Source: Siniperca chuatsi
Taxonomy: Eukaryota > Chordata > Actinopteri > Centrarchiformes > Sinipercidae
Reading direction: 5' to 3'
DNA length: 64,000 nt
NCBI RefSeq assembly: GCF_020085105.1
Contig: NC_058043.1
Coordinates: forward strand, 5,957,667-6,021,666
The notes beneath the pieces were generated by a model that did no database searches, was not told where the DNA came from, and worked only from the letters and a program-made list of their open reading frames with translations. How positions within the stretch are numbered: the stretch's first letter is position 1; each line of letters starts with the position of its first letter. This document shows, in pieces, positions 38,953-50,283 of the stretch. The translations under genes and the position numbers were made by a program.

Positions 38953-39672
38953 TCTATGTGAGGATGGAGTTTAACTGTTTGTTTACCCGCCCTCTTGTCA
39001 GTCCTTGGTTGTCGGTTGTGGATTGACAGGTAACTCGTAAAACAAGTAAATCCTAAGTAGCAGCATTGTATGAGTGTTTTGTTAAACTAGTTTGTATTTT
39101 TCCTGCTGTTCAGCCATGTGATCAGTAGATAGTGCAGCTGATAACAGCCACAACGTGCCAACACACACACACACACACACACACAAAGCATGACACCTAC
39201 GTTTCCTCAGAACTAACACGTTATAAACACTGGAATCAGATGTCAGTGTTGCCCTGATTAGTTTTACCTCCTATGAAACTTTCAGACTGTTGCAGCCGTT
39301 TCTTTCTACCTGATGGTGATTCTCATACAAGTGACATCCTGTCTGATCTCACTGTAAAATAGATTGAAAAAACACAGTCTGTGATGTCTGAATTGACATA
39401 TTGACGCCGGGACCTTTGGGTTTACCTCTGACTTCCATCTTTAAGCTAGTTTCAGCAGCAGGAACTTTTTAGGTGCTCATGCAATTTACTTGCATTTGAA
39501 CTTCACAGTCATGTACCAAGATCCAGTTTTAGTTCCTGCCCCCCAAACAGGCCCTGTAAATGTATACTTTCTAATTAGCCAGGAACTATTAGAGTGGAGT
39601 TAATAGAGGTAAAACACAAGCCTTCAGACCAATTAGTGTGCAGCATTCTTTCAGACTGTAAACAAGAACCGG

Positions 39673-39737
39673 TTGGATCAGTATTAACATAAAGACTTGA
39701 GCAAGAGCACCCAAGTCTTTATGTTGATACTGATCAA
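39673..39737. repeat. Imperfect hairpin, about 26-bp arms
   Basis: TTGGATCAGTATTAACATAA (continuing AGACTTG) is followed 12 bases later by its near-perfect inverse, CAAGTCTTTATGTTGATACT then GATCAA. It lies in the long first intron of the DNase gene. Confidence 0.75.
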
Positions 39738-40031
39738 GAGAATCTGCAGCAAGAGAAAGAACTGAACTTTTCTTTATTGATGGCTGGTGTTGTGATATAC
39801 TCTTTCTGAATTGTTTTGTGACATTTTGTTGTGTTTTTGACTTCAAGGCCACCATCATCCCCTGACATTTGAACTATTTTTGAACAGAGGAATACAGTAT
39901 GTGAAATGCTGCATACGTCCAGCAGCTTACTGGCAGTTTCAGGTTTCACTGTCATTTTATTTCTTTGATCACTGTCGGCGTCCCGCAGCTGCACATTTTA
40001 GACAAAAGGTGGAAAAATATTCAAATCCTTT

Positions 40032-40445
40032 CAGTGGTGGAAGAAGTACTCAGATCTTTTACTTTTTACTAAGTAAATGTAGCAATACCACAGTGTAGAA
40101 ATAATCTGTTACAAGTAAAAATCCTGCTTTCAAAATTGTACTTCAGTAAAAGTAAGTTTTAGCATCAAAATATACCAAAAGTAAAAGTACTACTTTAACA
40201 GAATGGCCCATTTCAGAATAATGTAAATTATATTATTTAATTATAATTATTAATAAATGTTAAATGTGGGGTTAATTTTAACCACTTTATATACTGCTGT
40301 GTAACTTAATAATACGTCATAATTTTTATGTTGATTATATTTTATATTAGAATAAAATGGGAAAAACTCAAGTAAAGTACAAGTAGCTCAAAACCGTACT
40401 TAAAAAAATACTTGAGTAAGTAAATGTACTTAGTTACGTTCACTG
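40032..40445 (+). mobile_element. hAT-type MITE with 8-bp target duplication
   Basis: It starts CAGTGGTGGAAGAAGTACTC and ends ACGTTCACTG. It is flanked by the perfect duplication AATCCTTT at 40024-40031 and 40446-40453. The interior holds TTACTTTTTACTAAGTAAAT and AAAAGTAC words of the 13592 family. It is 414 bp with no transposase. Confidence 0.85.
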
Positions 40446-40453
40446 AATCCTTT

Positions 40454-41210
40454 ACATCAGTAAAAGTAGCAAATGCACATGAAAATTCCTGCATTAAAAA
40501 TTTTACTTAAGTGAATATGTATTTGCAGTAAAAGGTGGTCAGGTCTCAAAAATAAAAGTACTCATGATCTATTTAAGTGTGCTCTATGTGTTAACCTGTA
40601 AGCAGTATTTAGTGTTTTATTGTGGTAATTTAATGTTTTGGTTTAAAAACTACAGTATTTCCCTTAGTGGATGAAAAGTAGAGGTGTGAAGTAAATAAAT
40701 GAAATAAATAGTCCCGTACTGTACTTCAGTACAGTTTTGAGGTATTTGAGTGTTTACATTTTTGAAACTTTTGCTCCACAGCATTTATTTGATGGTTGGA
40801 GTTAGTAGTAGAAATTTTACATTGAACAAAAGCTCATAAAACATGTTGTTAAATCTCCAAAATGTCTACTCTTTATGAACCTTGTTTTAGCTCATTGACA
40901 CAATGACTTGTAGAGACAAATCATATAACTGCCAGGAGAAAATCCCCAAAGTCTTGAGAGATTTACAAACTGTTATCTCCAATGTTGTGGATTTTTATGA
41001 TTGATGCAATAGATACAAAATGCACCACATTAATAAATTAACTCTGACAGGAACCCTTATACTTTTCACATGTCTAGTCATTTTTACTGCTAATGCTTTA
41101 CTTTTACTTAAGTCAAACTTTTTTTACATAGTTTTACTCTGTATTTATCCATTGTTGTTTTAGAATGTTAAATTAAGGATTTGAGTATTTCTCCCACCAA
41201 AAACATTATA
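40454..41210 (+). mobile_element. Degraded second hAT-like MITE copy
   Basis: It begins directly beside the previous element with TACATCAGTAAAAGTAGCAA and contains TTTTACTTAAGTGAATATG, a central part with GTACTGTACTTCAGTACAG, then CTTTACTTTTACTTAAGTCA and TTGAGTATTTCTCCCACCA. It is the same family, with no clean ends. Confidence 0.5.
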
Positions 41211-41415
41211 ACAAAGTGTCAGGAAAAAGCCATGTAAACTGCCAGTACCTCAGATCTGTACTTAAATGTCTCCACTGTGATATTCCACCTGTTGCTTTAG
41301 GCCTACACATGGAAGAAGGCTGTTTCATTGTCTAAAGATATGTGAAGCCCCTCAGGTATTCAGCTCAGCGTGAGGAAAAACAGACAAAAAGACCAAAAAA
41401 AAGTTGTTTCTCACC

Positions 41416-41650
41416 TGCAGGAGGAGGAGAATCTGCTGCTGCTGCTGACAGGACCTTAGATCAGATTAGTTTATTCCCAATGCGGATTAAATAAAGTGAA
41501 ACAAGAGAAGGAAAACCTTGTGGGCTTCGCAATGAAAGCTCTTGGATCTGCCAGGGGAAATTCATTCTGTAGTGGGTACCCACAGGCAATGTGATTGGTC
41601 GAAGGCCAACCAATAGCAGGGGCTGGACACACAGAGAGAGAGAGAGAGAG
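41416..41650 (-). promoter_or_regulatory. Probable non-coding first exon and promoter of the DNase gene
   Basis: On the minus strand CTCCTCCTCCTGCAG is followed by GTGAGAAAC at 41416-41408, a strong splice donor. The segment before it has no in-frame ATG before a TGA. It would splice to the exon starting at 38093 (CCACCATG). A (GA/CT)n tract at 41633-41655 lies upstream and could mark the promoter. The transcription start is not visible. Confidence 0.45.
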
Positions 41651-41859
41651 AGAGAAAACAACGCAAGTATCCCGCCTTCTATACTGTTTTGTATGTTTTC
41701 AGGGAAGTATGTGTGTGTATGTAAGATCCTAGAATGATCCTATCTATCTAATTCAGATAGATAGATACTTTTTCTCCCAATAAACTAATCGATTATTTGA
41801 CCAGATGTGTCAGCACTAAACAAGTGTTTTAAAGCAGTAGAGCACTGAGATTTTGAAGC

Positions 41860-42065
41860 CACATGAAATGAACGAAGACTTAATTTTGTCTTGCGTTTTC
41901 AGACGGTTCTCCCCAGAAAAACAACAGCATTGGTCAGTAAACATTTTCCTGACAACGACACAATAAGAGCGGTGAGAGTGATCCAAAACAGTAAAGTTGG
42001 GACAGCTAAACAATGAGCTGAAACTCACTGTAAAGCTCCTTAAAGTCGAGGCGAGCTGCAATATT
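41860..42065. repeat. Dispersed repeat fragment (11245-type block)
   Basis: It contains GAGCGGTGAGAGTGATCCAA, GACAGCTAAACAATGAGCTG and AAACTCACTGTAAAGCTCC, as in 11270-11370 and 56115-56215. Confidence 0.65.
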
Positions 42066-42611
42066 GCAGTTTTGTATCTCATCTATGTGTTTTTATGTGT
42101 TTTAAAACTGTGCCATCCCTGCTGGAGACTACTTTACAGAATACTAGTGATATTGTTTTACTCCAATTTTCTTGTTGTGGTCTGTTTCTTGTGATGATGG
42201 AAAGCAAAAAAAAGAAAAAAGAATTTGACTTCGTATGTATCTTGCCATTTACACAAAGTCAGACCATCTACAAGACATAACTTAGGTAGGTTCGAAGGTA
42301 TGTTGACATAATGAGGCAATCTCAAAGCAGTGTGACAGTTTGTATTCATCACATCTATTGTTTGCTCCCCTCACAATGCTCCTTTGTTAAACTGAAACAC
42401 ATCAAGCTCCACCTCCTTACATCCTTACGACCTTACATCATCTGCGACAAATAGGAAATAGAGTGTGTTTTCTTCACTTCTCACTCAGAAGCGACACGCA
42501 CACACTGAGAGGCATGATCACATTAACCTTTATAACTGAGGGAAGAGAGGTACAAGACACAATACGGAATTCCTGAATACTTCCACTTCAACCTGACTGG
42601 AAAAAAACACA

Positions 42612-42725
42612 AACCAAAGTGAAAGTAACTGAGGGGACTTGTTACAGCAAGGAGGGGGAACACAACTGACTGACTTCCTGTTTTAGTGTTCTGCCTGGTG
42701 TTTTTCCGCTTCACTCAAAGAGAAA
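42612..42725 (+). promoter_or_regulatory. Upstream region of TRIM copy 1 with IRF-like and ETS-like words
   Basis: AAAGTGAAAGTA at 42616-42627 resembles an interferon regulatory factor site (AANNGAAA type). CTGACTTCCTGTTT at about 42670-42683, an ETS/PU.1-type word, and TTCTGCCTGGTG are conserved in the same position before the second TRIM gene (46307-46340). These are pattern matches only. Confidence 0.35.
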
Positions 42726-44138
42726 ATGGCGTCCTGTTCGGAGAAGGATCTTTCCTGTCCTGTCTGTCATGACATCTTCAAAAATCCTGTTGTCCTGTCA
42801 TGTAGCCACAGCTTCTGTAAAGACTGTCTGCACAGATGGTGGAGAGAGAAACAAATAAATGAGTGTCCGGTTTGTAAAGCAAGACCTTTGTTGAGTGATC
42901 CACCTCGTAACCTGGCGTTAAAGAACCTGTGTGAGGCCTTCTTACTGGAGAGAGATCAGAGAGCTTCAGCAGGGTCTGAGGCTCTCTGCAGTCTGCACTC
43001 TGAGAAACTTAAACTCTTCTGTCTGGACCATCAGCAGCCAGTGTGCGTCATCTGTCGAGATTCAAAAACACACAACAACCACAGATTCAGACCCATCGAT
43101 GAAGCTGCACAGGATCACAGAGAGGAGCTCCAGAAGTCCCTGAAGCCTGTACAGGAGAAACTGAAAGTCTTAAAACGAGTTAAAGGAAACTGTGATCAAA
43201 CAGCAGAACACCTTAAGGTCCAGGCCCGAAACACAGAGAGGCAGATTAAGGAGCAGTTTAAGAAGCTACATCAGTTTCTACAAGAGGAAGAGGAGGCCAG
43301 GATCGCTGCTCTGAGGGTAGAAGAAAAGCAAAAAAGTAAAGTGATGAAGCAGAAGATTTATGCTCTGAGCAGAGAGATAGCAGCTCTTTCAGACACAATC
43401 AGAGCCACAGAGGAGCAGCTGAGAGCTGAAGACGTCTCATTCCTGCAGAACTACAAGGCTGCAGTGGAAAGAGTCCAGCGGCGCCCCCTGCTGGATGATC
43501 CAGTGCTGGTCTCAGGAGCTCTGATAGACGTAGCCCAACACCTGGGCAACCTGACCTTCAACATCTGGAACAAGATGAAGATGAAGGAGATGGTCTCCTA
43601 CACTCCTGTGATTCTGGATCCAAACTCTGCTCATCCAGAACTCATCCTGTCTGAAGATCTGACCAGTGTGAGACATGGACAGAGACAGAAGCTTCCTGAA
43701 AACCCAGAGAGGTTTGAGTGTTATCGTATTGTTCTGGGCTCTGAGGGCTTTGACTCGGGGACTCACAGCTGGGATGTTGAGGTTGGAGACAGTACACACT
43801 GGGTCCTGGGTGTAGCAGCAGAGTCTGTCCAAAGGAAAGGAGACATAAAGACTGGATTGTGGCGAATAGGGTTATCTGATGGTAAATATGCGGCAGTCTC
43901 CCCATCAGATCCCCCCACTGCTCTCTCAGTGAAGAAGAAGCTCCAGAGGATCAGAGTTCATCTGGACTGGAACAGAGGAAAACTGTTATTCTCTGATCCT
44001 GATACCAACACACACATACACACCTTCACACACACTTTCACTAACAGGCTGTTTCCATACATTAGTAATAAGAATGAACACCAACTAAAAATATTACCTT
44101 TGAAGGTCTCTGCAACAGTAGAACAGCTCAGTCAGTGA
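42726..44138 (+). CDS. Intronless TRIM E3 ubiquitin ligase (TRIM35-like), copy 1
   Basis: A RING-type E3 ubiquitin ligase of the RBCC-PRY/SPRY class, 470 residues in one exon. The RING is C3HC4 with C11, C14, C26, H28, C31, C34, C47 and C50, all present. A B-box 2 follows with C88, H91, C99, H102, C107, C110, H116 and H119. Residues about 128-275 form a long charged coiled coil ([11 protein letters not shown]). From about 295 to the end is PRY-SPRY, with [15 protein letters not shown] and the [11 protein letters not shown] motif. In this family the RING transfers ubiquitin, the coiled coil dimerises, and the SPRY binds the target. Many fish TRIMs act in antiviral or inflammatory signalling, but this one's target is unknown. 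The start (AGAAAATGGCG) is the first ATG and matches the paralogue. Polyadenylation signals lie at 44553 and 44559. The catalytic and zinc residues are complete, so it looks functional. Confidence 0.93.
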   Translation: MASCSEKDLSCPVCHDIFKNPVVLSCSHSFCKDCLHRWWREKQINECPVCKARPLLSDPPRNLALKNLCEAFLLERDQRASAGSEALCSLHSEKLKLFCLDHQQPVCVICRDSKTHNNHRFRPIDEAAQDHREELQKSLKPVQEKLKVLKRVKGNCDQTAEHLKVQARNTERQIKEQFKKLHQFLQEEEEARIAALRVEEKQKSKVMKQKIYALSREIAALSDTIRATEEQLRAEDVSFLQNYKAAVERVQRRPLLDDPVLVSGALIDVAQHLGNLTFNIWNKMKMKEMVSYTPVILDPNSAHPELILSEDLTSVRHGQRQKLPENPERFECYRIVLGSEGFDSGTHSWDVEVGDSTHWVLGVAAESVQRKGDIKTGLWRIGLSDGKYAAVSPSDPPTALSVKKKLQRIRVHLDWNRGKLLFSDPDTNTHIHTFTHTFTNRLFPYISNKNEHQLKILPLKVSATVEQLSQ

Positions 44139-44552
44139 TGACAATGTGGCGTGAACAGTAATCATCTTTTAAATGGGAATACTGAACAATGGGTTATTTT
44201 AATATCTCATTTTATTTGAATGTACAGCATATTTACAGTGTATTAAGTAAATATTACAGTACTGTCCTTTGTGTATCAAATGCTCACCCTGTAGGCTTGC
44301 AATGTGGTTCTGAAAGGTTTGAAGCTTGCTCCTGCAGCTTGGATTTACAGCAACTGATTCCAATGTTGATCCAATCACAGCAAACAATACTGTATCAAAA
44401 TGTACATAGAAACTTCTCAAACCACTTCTGCAGAATAACCAGCTTCTCCACTGTTTATATACGTTCCAGGATGTTTTATTGACTTCTTCCTTGCAGGAAG
44501 AAAGCTTGGATTGGGTCAGGAAATGTTGACTAAGACAAATGTTGTACTGGGA

Positions 44553-44564
44553 AATAAAAATAAA
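44553..44564 (+). terminator. Polyadenylation signals of TRIM copy 1
   Basis: Two overlapping-region AATAAA hexamers (44553-44558 and 44559-44564) lie about 415 bases after the stop. Confidence 0.5.
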
Positions 44565-44619
44565 TTTGACTTGACTGTGATTGATATTTAAGCATATTAT
44601 GACTGTCTGTTTCAATGTT

Positions 44620-46300
44620 CTCAGAAAAATTCAAAGATGTGCTTAGTTAAATTTTGATATTGAGGTTACAGTATTTGCTTTTCATGACAGATTTTTATGA
44701 GTAAATTTATTTGCTAAAGTACCAAGGAGCTTGCTGATCTTAACTATTGTTTTTTACATCTGTAAATATGTATCTTATTTTTTCAGGGGTATTTTGTCTT
44801 CCACTACACAGGTCTTAGTTTTGACAGGGATTGTAGCAATCCTGGATAAATTAGCCAAATATGAAGTAGCAAAAGTTAGCCAAGTCTAAAAGCTAGCCAG
44901 CCTAGCTTTAGCCAGCCTAGCTAGCTAAGGTTTATCTGCTATGCAACTTTATCTGCTAGGGCTGTCACTTTTTATTCAAAATTCATACTATCATTTGAAC
45001 ATGGAAAACAATTTAATATTCGATCTGTAATGATGTAGTGTAGAGGAAGCATGCAACAGGCTTCCTGCTTGTATTCCTGCGATGGGCGTTCCTAAAATGC
45101 ACTGTCCATCACCCTGTGACCCATACCTTTATCCCCAAAAATTGGGGATAAAGGTATGGCTGTTTGTTTATTTTTTAAACCTAAAATTGCTAGGTAATTC
45201 CAAGGTGATTTTCTGAATATAAATAACTTAAGTAGCTAACTTAGGTAACAGACCCCAAGTACTTTTTGTTTGACTTAAGCTAAAATTAGCCATGGTCATA
45301 AAAGTTAGCCAAGTAGGCCTATAAGAAATTTGGTGACTCAAGTTGACGAGCTACAGCATACCCACTTAAAAATGCACGCTACCTAAAGTCTGCATGGTAA
45401 CTTTCTAGACTTGTCAATTATTTTTAACTTTTTCTTTAGTTACCAAAATAGCCATTGACTTAGCTAACAGACCCTAGAAAAATTTACTTATCCGTATTTC
45501 TCTTTAATGCGTTTGTTGCTTAATTTGTATTTTATTTTCTAGGCTGGTAACTGAACATTTGTCAGTTGGTAACTTTAGTTATGGATATGGGGACATATGA
45601 CCACAAAGAAATATTTAATGAATACATAAATAAATCTTTATATATATGTATACTAGCGAATATGTTTGAGTTGCACATTCTTATGTCTCATATATGTGCT
45701 AGACATAAATCAACACATACTGAAAATTATATTTGTTACTTTCAAACAAATTCATTGCCATAATGTATATTGGCTACACCCAACAGTATGCAATAGTCAC
45801 TGTATGCTTAAAGCTTAAAGCACTGTAAGACATTACATAAAACATATATTATTGTTTTATATGTTATATCATCTCTATATGAATTACCTGGTGGCTGGAT
45901 CCCCCATCAGCCTACACAATATAGGAAAGAGTAATAGCTTGTGTTTTACTGCTGTCCTTGATGAATAAAAACCTACACTGCTGTGAAAGGAAACTCATGC
46001 CTTATTTCTTACATGTGGATTACAAGGGATTGCCTGACAAAGCTCCACCTCCAACTCACCTGAGACAGACCAGGAAACAGACTCCACCAGGAAGCAGCAC
46101 ACACACACCAAGACAGACAATAAGAATCTCTTTCAGACGAGACAACTTCTCCTGAGAGAGGAAAAATACAGCAGGAAATTCTGTGAGTACTGCAACTTCA
46201 ACACACTGCTGACTGCATTCATGGACTGTGAATTTAAGGGGCAAAAAACGACTCAGAGTGAATGTAACATTGAAGGAATTTTCTAGAGGAGGGAGGGGAG
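44620..46300. other. Spacer between the TRIM paralogues
   Basis: No gene is seen. It includes a run of AGCTAGCC words (44890-44930), a perfect hairpin (45121-45159) and AT-rich DNA. The last 60 bases resemble the region upstream of TRIM copy 1, so the duplicated block includes the promoter-proximal part. Confidence 0.45.
45121..45159. repeat. Perfect 18-bp-arm hairpin
   Basis: CCATACCTTTATCCCCAA, a three-base AAA loop, then the exact inverse TTGGGGATAAAGGTATGG. The arms are complementary at all 18 positions. Confidence 0.9.
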
Positions 46301-46364
46301 CCACAGTTGACTGACTTCCTGTTTACCATTCTGCCTGGTGTGTTTTCAGCTTCACAGAGAGAAA

Positions 46365-47753
46365 ATGTCTTTCCGATCTGAGGAGGATCTGTCTTGTTCT
46401 GTCTGTCAGGACATCTTCAAAGATCCTGTTGTCCTGTCATGTAGCCACAGCTTCTGTAAAGACTGTCTACACAGATGGTGGAGAGGGAAACCTATACAGG
46501 AATGTCCAGTTTGTAAGAGAAAATCATCAAGGAGTGAACCACCTCGTAACCTGGCGTTAAAGAACCTGTGTGAGGCTTTCTTACTGGAGAGAGATCAGAG
46601 AGCTTCAGCAGGGTCTGAGGCTCTCTGCAGTCTGCACTCTGAGAGACTCAAACTCTTCTGTCTGGACCATCAGAAGCCAGTGTGTCTCGTCTGTCGAGAT
46701 TCAATAACACACAACAACCACAGATTCAGACCCGTCCATGAAGCTGCACAGGATCGCAGAGAGGAGCTCCAGAAGTCCCTGAAGCCTTTATGGGAGAAAC
46801 TGAAGCTCTTCGAACACGTTAAAGGAAACTGTGATCAAACAGCAGAACACATTAAGGTCCAGGCCCGAAATACAGAGAAGCAGATTAAGGAGCAGTTTAA
46901 GAAGCTTCACCAGTTTCTACAAGAGGAAGAGGAGGCCAGGATCGCTGCTCTGAGGGAGGAAGAGGAGCAGAAGAGTCAGATGATGAAGGAGAAGATTGAG
47001 GCTCTGAACAGTGAGATAGCAGCTCTTTCAGACACAATCAGAGCCACAGAGGAGCAGCTGAGAGCTGAAGAAGTCTCATTCCTGCAGAACTACAAGGCTG
47101 CAGTGGAAAGAGTCCAGCGGCGCCCCCTGTTGGATGATCCAGCGCTGGTCTCAGGAGCTCTGATAGATGTGGCCCAACACCTGGGCAACCTGACCTTCAA
47201 AATCTGGAACAAGATGAAGAAGATGGTCTCCTACACCCCTGTGATTCTGGATCCAAACACTGCCAACCCAGAGCTCATCCTGTCTGAAGATCTGACCAGT
47301 GTGCGACGTATCGAGACACAGAAGCTTCCTGAAAACCCAGAGAGGTTTGATTCATTAATTTCTGTCCTGGGCTCTGAAGGCTTTGACTCAGGGACTCACA
47401 GCTGGGATGTTGAGGTTGGAGACAGTACAGACTGGTTTATTGGTGTGGCAGTAGAGTCTGTCCAGAAGAAGGGATGCATAAAATCTGGGTTCTGGCAAAT
47501 ATATTTCTACAAAGGTAAATACAACGTACGCTTGTTAGGAGATCCGCCTACTGTTCTCCGAGTGAAGAAGAAGCTCCAGAGGATCAGAGTTCACCTGGAC
47601 TGGAACAGAAGGAAACTGTCATTCTCTGATGCTGATACCAACACACATATACACACCTTCACACACACATTCACTGAGAAGCTGTTTCCATGCATAGGTA
47701 CTTTGAATGGACTCCCGGTGAAGGTATTACAAGGCAAGATCTTTGTAACCTGA
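46365..47753 (+). CDS. Intronless TRIM E3 ubiquitin ligase (TRIM35-like), copy 2
   Basis: A paralogue of the gene at 42726, also single-exon, 462 residues. The RING (C-V-C, C-S-H-S-F-C, C-P-V-C) and B-box 2 zinc ligands are all kept. The coiled coil is almost identical ([19 protein letters not shown]). The PRY-SPRY is complete with [14 protein letters not shown] and [16 protein letters not shown]. The open frame extends nine codons upstream, but the start chosen (MSFRSEEDL, context AGAAAATGTC) is the one equivalent to the paralogue and has the same surrounding sequence. The two proteins differ most in the SPRY segment after residue 325 and at the extreme C-terminus. The shared 5-prime flank (CTTCCTGTTT, TTCTGCCTGGTG) shows the duplication included upstream DNA. 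Confidence 0.93.
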   Translation: MSFRSEEDLSCSVCQDIFKDPVVLSCSHSFCKDCLHRWWRGKPIQECPVCKRKSSRSEPPRNLALKNLCEAFLLERDQRASAGSEALCSLHSERLKLFCLDHQKPVCLVCRDSITHNNHRFRPVHEAAQDRREELQKSLKPLWEKLKLFEHVKGNCDQTAEHIKVQARNTEKQIKEQFKKLHQFLQEEEEARIAALREEEEQKSQMMKEKIEALNSEIAALSDTIRATEEQLRAEEVSFLQNYKAAVERVQRRPLLDDPALVSGALIDVAQHLGNLTFKIWNKMKKMVSYTPVILDPNTANPELILSEDLTSVRRIETQKLPENPERFDSLISVLGSEGFDSGTHSWDVEVGDSTDWFIGVAVESVQKKGCIKSGFWQIYFYKGKYNVRLLGDPPTVLRVKKKLQRIRVHLDWNRRKLSFSDADTNTHIHTFTHTFTEKLFPCIGTLNGLPVKVLQGKIFVT

Positions 47754-47769
47754 GAATAGCTCAGTTACT

Positions 47770-48125
47770 TTCCACCTGATGAATTTAAGTCCAATATTCA
47801 TTCTCCTTTTAACTTTGCTTTGGTCTCCACCAACTCCTGAGAAAAATATCTGGCTCTTTAGCTGTTTGATGCTTAGCAGGTAGTGTATGGTGGGTTTATC
47901 ATAGCTTGTTTGTTGAAAACAGCTGCCTGCTGCTGCTGGAAACACTGAGACTGAAACATTCGGTAAATGCGTTGTAAAACCAAAACTAGGAGCTGAAAGA
48001 GGCTAAAAAGCTCTGTAGAGCTGCAGAGTTAGTAAGACTTCTCTGTTGGTTCCTCACAAAGAGCGACCCCATTCACAGGTCGTTTGATTTATTGTTAATA
48101 TAAAAGTACTGATTAGTGGAGCTTG
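47770..48125. repeat. Dispersed repeat fragment after TRIM copy 2
   Basis: The segment CACCTGATGAATTTAAGTCC, ATCTGGCTCTTTAGCTG and GCTTAGCAGGTAGTGTA recurs at 55890-56050. Both belong to the family of 8928-9384 and 10884-11445. Confidence 0.65.
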
Positions 48126-48436
48126 CGAGTGAGTCACGTGGCTGAACCTTTTCTCTACATTTGTTTAGCTTCTGTACAGCTCTTGATGTTTTCACATCTG
48201 CTGTAACTTCTCATATCTGTTTTCTTAATATTGCTACTGAGTGCTATATGTCTTCCACTTATTTCATACTACATGTTTTTATGTGGTTTTTAGTATCTAT
48301 ATATATATTGTCAATAACATATCATGAATACGTATAACCTACATTTCATATATTTGATTATGTACAATTCTTGAAGTAGGAATGAATGATTATAAACTGT
48401 TTACCGCAGTGATTCACACTCAGCATACCTTTCTCA

Positions 48437-48653
48437 TACACTGCATGGCCAAAAGTTTGTGGACAACTGAACATTACACCCATATTCACATTTTTATCTG
48501 AAAGCATATCCTGATTTTACCTGAACTGGCTGTTTATTTTATTGCTTTTGTGTATTTTATGTATTTTATTTCTTTATATTTCGTCATTCACTGTAGTATT
48601 TTATTTCTCTTGTTGTGAAGCACTTTGTTTTGATAAGTGCTCTATAAATAAAG

Positions 48654-48712
<59 letters not shown>

Positions 48713-49327
48713 GTATTATTATTATGTGGTAAAGGACGTCGCCTGCTCTTGGCTATCTGATCGTCTCTGGTCAGTGAGCCTCCAGTTCCATGTTGTGTTG
48801 GATGCTTGGACCCCAGCATACTTGCTTGCAGGTCTAGTTGAACATGTGAAAACAATGGGATGGCTTTCTACAAGATTTTGAAACCTGGCTGCAGGGATTT
48901 GCTCCCATTCAGCGACAAGAACATTAGTGAGGTCCAACACTGATGTTGGGAGATAAGGCCTGGCTCCCAGTCGGCGTTCTAGTTCATCCCAAAGGTGTTG
49001 ATGGGATTGAGGTCAGGGATCTGTGCAGACTAGTCAAGTTCTTCCACACCAAACTGGGAAACACATTTCTTTGTGGACCTGGCTTTGTGCACGGGGGGCA
49101 TTTTCACGTTGAAACATTAAAGGACCTTCACCAAACTGTTGACACAATGTTGGAAGAACACTGTTGTCTAAAATATCATTGTGTGTTGTAGCATTAAGAT
49201 TTCTCTTCATTGGAACAAAGAGGCCCAAACCATGAAAAACAGCCCCATGCCAGACCAATGGGTCCAAAAGTACACTAACATATGTGGACTGTGACAGGTG
49301 TCCACATACTTTTAGTCATCTAGTGTA
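48437..49327 (-). mobile_element. Tc1-like transposon, ends intact, transposase broken
   Basis: The terminal inverted repeats are TACACTGCATGGCCAAAAGT (left) and ACTTTTAGTCATCTAGTGTA (right, inverse with differences). On the minus strand, fragments of the Tc1 transposase are readable. Near 49034-49267 there is LGLFVPMKRNLNATTHNDIL, then LCQQFGEGPLMFQRENAP, where the catalytic D of FQxDN is E. Near 48800-48940 there is VLVAEWEQIPAARFQNLVES. Stops and frameshifts separate these. A LINE tail with an ATT microsatellite (about 48540-48725) is nested inside. It is inactive. Confidence 0.8.
48540..48726 (+). repeat. LINE 3-prime tail with (ATT)n, nested in Tc1
   Basis: The sequence GAAGCACTTTGTTTTGATAA, GTGCTCTATAAATAAAG is typical of L2/Rex LINE 3-prime ends (compare 36505-36552). 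It is followed by about 70 bases of ATT repeats, the usual target-primed tail. Confidence 0.7.
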
Positions 49328-49820
49328 TCTATTTTAAATGAGATGTTGTAGTGCTCATACTGTTAGTTGAGGTTTTACCATATTTTCTTGTTTGTATTTA
49401 ATTTTCTGTTTTGCTATTGCTATCTATTACTAATTTGTGCTGCAATGACTTGTGAAGAACTAACTGACTTTAATCTCTTCTGCTCTGGCAGGCTGTTGAA
49501 TATACAGTAAATATACCGAAATAGACACAACATGAGATAAATCCTAAACTGATGACCTCTAGCTCTTCTTTAAAAGCTAACATTTTATTAATGCAGGCAT
49601 ACCATTTTATTTCCAAAGGGTCTTAACAGTTTTGTTATTATTGTTATTGTTTTTATTCTATATTATTGTTGGGTGTTTTATTACATTTTATTTTAATTGT
49701 CTGATTTTATTTGCCTCATCGCCATACTGAAATGGTTTAATCCTGGTTCCACCATGTAAAGCCTTTTGTAACTTTGTTTTGAAAAGTGCTGTATAAATAA
49801 AGTTTATTATTATTATTATT

Positions 49821-49856
<36 letters not shown>

Positions 49857-50280
49857 ATCATTCCTCCTAGTGTTAGTCACTCAGTACATGTTAGCACAGT
49901 GTAATAATATTATCACTTATTATCACCAGTGTTTTGTGATAGTTCATTCTTGGTCCTCAGAGGTTGTATCACAATGACTTTGGTGATCCGCCACATTTCA
50001 TCTAAATCCACCAACAGGTCAACATTTCCACCATTAGTCTGACACTTCAATTCATGTCCAAATTCTGACCTGGGATCGACACACACCATCTATAATTTCA
50101 TATAACTCAGGAGAACAGATTGATAACACATTTGAACTTGAACCTTTAACTTTTAACTTGCCTTAAGTTTGGACAAAAATGTAAACTACACTATAACTTA
50201 TAATTTGTTGCTGCTTGTTGGTCACCTTTGCTTTAGTATAAGTGAATGTAATGTAATCTGAAGGTAATGTAATTAAAAGT
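49328..50280. other. Intergenic, LINE tail aside nothing recognised
   Basis: No gene seen. The 49965-50060 section resembles fragments of the GTTAGCATGCTAACAT-family repeat (GACTTTGGTGATCC). Confidence 0.4.
49760..49857 (+). repeat. LINE 3-prime tail with (ATT)n/(GTT)n microsatellite
   Basis: GCCTTTTGTAACTTTG and GAAAAGTGCTGTATAAATAA then AGTTTATT, followed by ATT and GTT triplets. It is a third example of the same LINE tail. Confidence 0.7.
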
Positions 50281-50283
50281 TTA

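Noticed and set aside
43512-43905. Antisense frames over TRIM copy 1
   Set aside because: Shadows of the TRIM coding strand; the plus-strand frame carries complete RING, B-box and SPRY motifs.
48542-48760. Poly-leucine frame
   Set aside because: Translation of the ATT microsatellite after a LINE tail.
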